Shown here one piece after another: positions 6,927 through 7,142 of a stretch of 7,142 bases of DNA (its first letter is position 1; the number at the start of each line of letters is the position of its first letter). The notes under the pieces are model-generated. The model saw nothing but the letters and a program-made list of their open reading frames with translations. It ran no database searches and was not told the DNA's origin. Made by a program: the position numbers and the translations under genes. The stretch is from JAXGPP01 sp964436865 (lineage in GTDB: Bacteria > Planctomycetota > Planctomycetia > Pirellulales > Thermoguttaceae), in assembly GCA_964436865.1 (NCBI GenBank), contig CAYTFK010000348.1:1-7142 (forward strand), read 5' to 3'.

Positions 6927-6971
6927 AGATCTGGCCACACCGGACTGACGCGGTCAAACGGGACAGCCCAC

Positions 6972-6975
6972 GGAG
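6972..6975 (+). promoter_or_regulatory. Ribosome binding site of the partial membrane protein gene
   Basis: GGAG stands 7 nt before the ATG at 6983, an ideal spacing. It supports initiation at 6983 independently of the upstream GTG. Confidence 0.7.
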
Positions 6976-6982
6976 AGAATCA

Positions 6983-7142
6983 ATGACCGAACTCCACGAC
7001 GAAAACCCTAACCCCTACCAGTCCCCTGCGACCGAAACGGGTGTGGCGCTGCTGGCGCCCCAAGGCGAGGTCGACCTCGTCATGCTTAAGAACTTCCGCA
7101 AACAGATCCACTCCCTGGGAGCGGTGTGGCTTCTCATTGGCG
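6983..7142 (+). CDS. NPYQSP-type planctomycete membrane protein, 5' end only
   Basis: Partial gene running off the right edge; 53 codons are visible. The product begins MTELHDENPNPYQSPATETG, then VALLAPQGEVDLVMLKNF and RKQIHSLGAVWLLIG, which looks like the beginning of a transmembrane helix. A short polar start containing NPYxSP followed by membrane helices is, from memory, a very common layout among uncharacterised planctomycete proteins. The function of both the motif and this protein is unknown. The start has its own Shine-Dalgarno, but the frame is also open upstream to a GTG at 6761 with an even better site, so the real N-terminus may lie there. The family cannot be named without the missing 3' part. 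Confidence 0.75.
   Translation, partial: MTELHDENPNPYQSPATETGVALLAPQGEVDLVMLKNFRKQIHSLGAVWLLIG

Larger units (their letters stand above)
6761..6982 (+). other. In-frame upstream NPYRSP segment: N-terminal extension or relic of a duplicated gene start
   Basis: From GTG 6761 the frame is open through 74 codons and joins the ATG at 6983 in phase, then stays open to the window edge. It begins M-SAPCGNDD then NPYRSPQTVP, the same kind of N-terminal signature as the NPYQSP of the downstream gene. Codon third positions in the first 45 codons are mostly G or C, like the real genes here; the last part is less so and is Arg/Pro-rich without a membrane helix. Either it is the true N-terminus of a protein about 74 residues longer, or a decayed 5' end of a paralogous NPYxSP gene. 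I cannot decide from one sequence. Confidence 0.4.

Noticed and set aside
5647..6948. 433-codon plus-strand frame overlapping the transporter
   Set aside because: The product is an Arg/Pro/His-rich shadow, while the 5714-6613 frame encodes a textbook ten-helix EamA protein.

Overview
The window reads as GC-rich chromosomal DNA from a planctomycete, most likely of the Pirellulales type. Four things suggest this: a partial gene at the right edge whose product begins with the NPYQSP signature seen at the start of many planctomycete membrane proteins; a REP-like CCGGCTTCAGCCGG palindrome of a kind I associate with these genomes; a histidine kinase starting MRWPIHVQLL followed by an NtrC-type regulator; and a large secreted protein of a conserved planctomycete type. 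The assignment rests on recall of such proteins, not on a search.

Layout. Positions 117-2910 (+) hold a two-gene operon: a membrane sensor kinase and a sigma-54-dependent response regulator whose start overlaps the kinase by 26 nt. A convergent gene (2925-5375, -) encodes an exported 816-residue protein of unknown function, its stop only 14 nt from the regulator's stop. It appears to be beta-rich, and its C-terminal half contains two divergent copies of a ~220-residue module. A 338-nt divergent intergenic region with a candidate promoter and the REP-like palindrome separates it from a ten-helix EamA/DMT-family transporter (5714-6613, +). The last 530 nt hold a short spacer and then the 5' end of a NPYQSP-type membrane protein cut off by the window edge.

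The kinase and regulator form one signalling unit: ligand sensing outside the inner membrane, His-to-Asp phosphotransfer, then activation of sigma-54 promoters. No convincing sigma-54 promoter is visible in the window, so the target genes are probably elsewhere. Nothing ties the secreted protein or the transporter to this pathway beyond proximity.

The most unusual stretch is 6761-7142. Two separate blocks, each with a good Shine-Dalgarno, a start codon and an NPYxSP motif, lie 222 nt apart in the same open frame, with two GC-rich hairpins between them. This could be a long/short isoform arrangement or the relic of a duplicated gene start. I see no CRISPR array, RNA gene, insertion sequence or defence locus. 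Apart from the points listed as findings, the window looks like ordinary chromosome.
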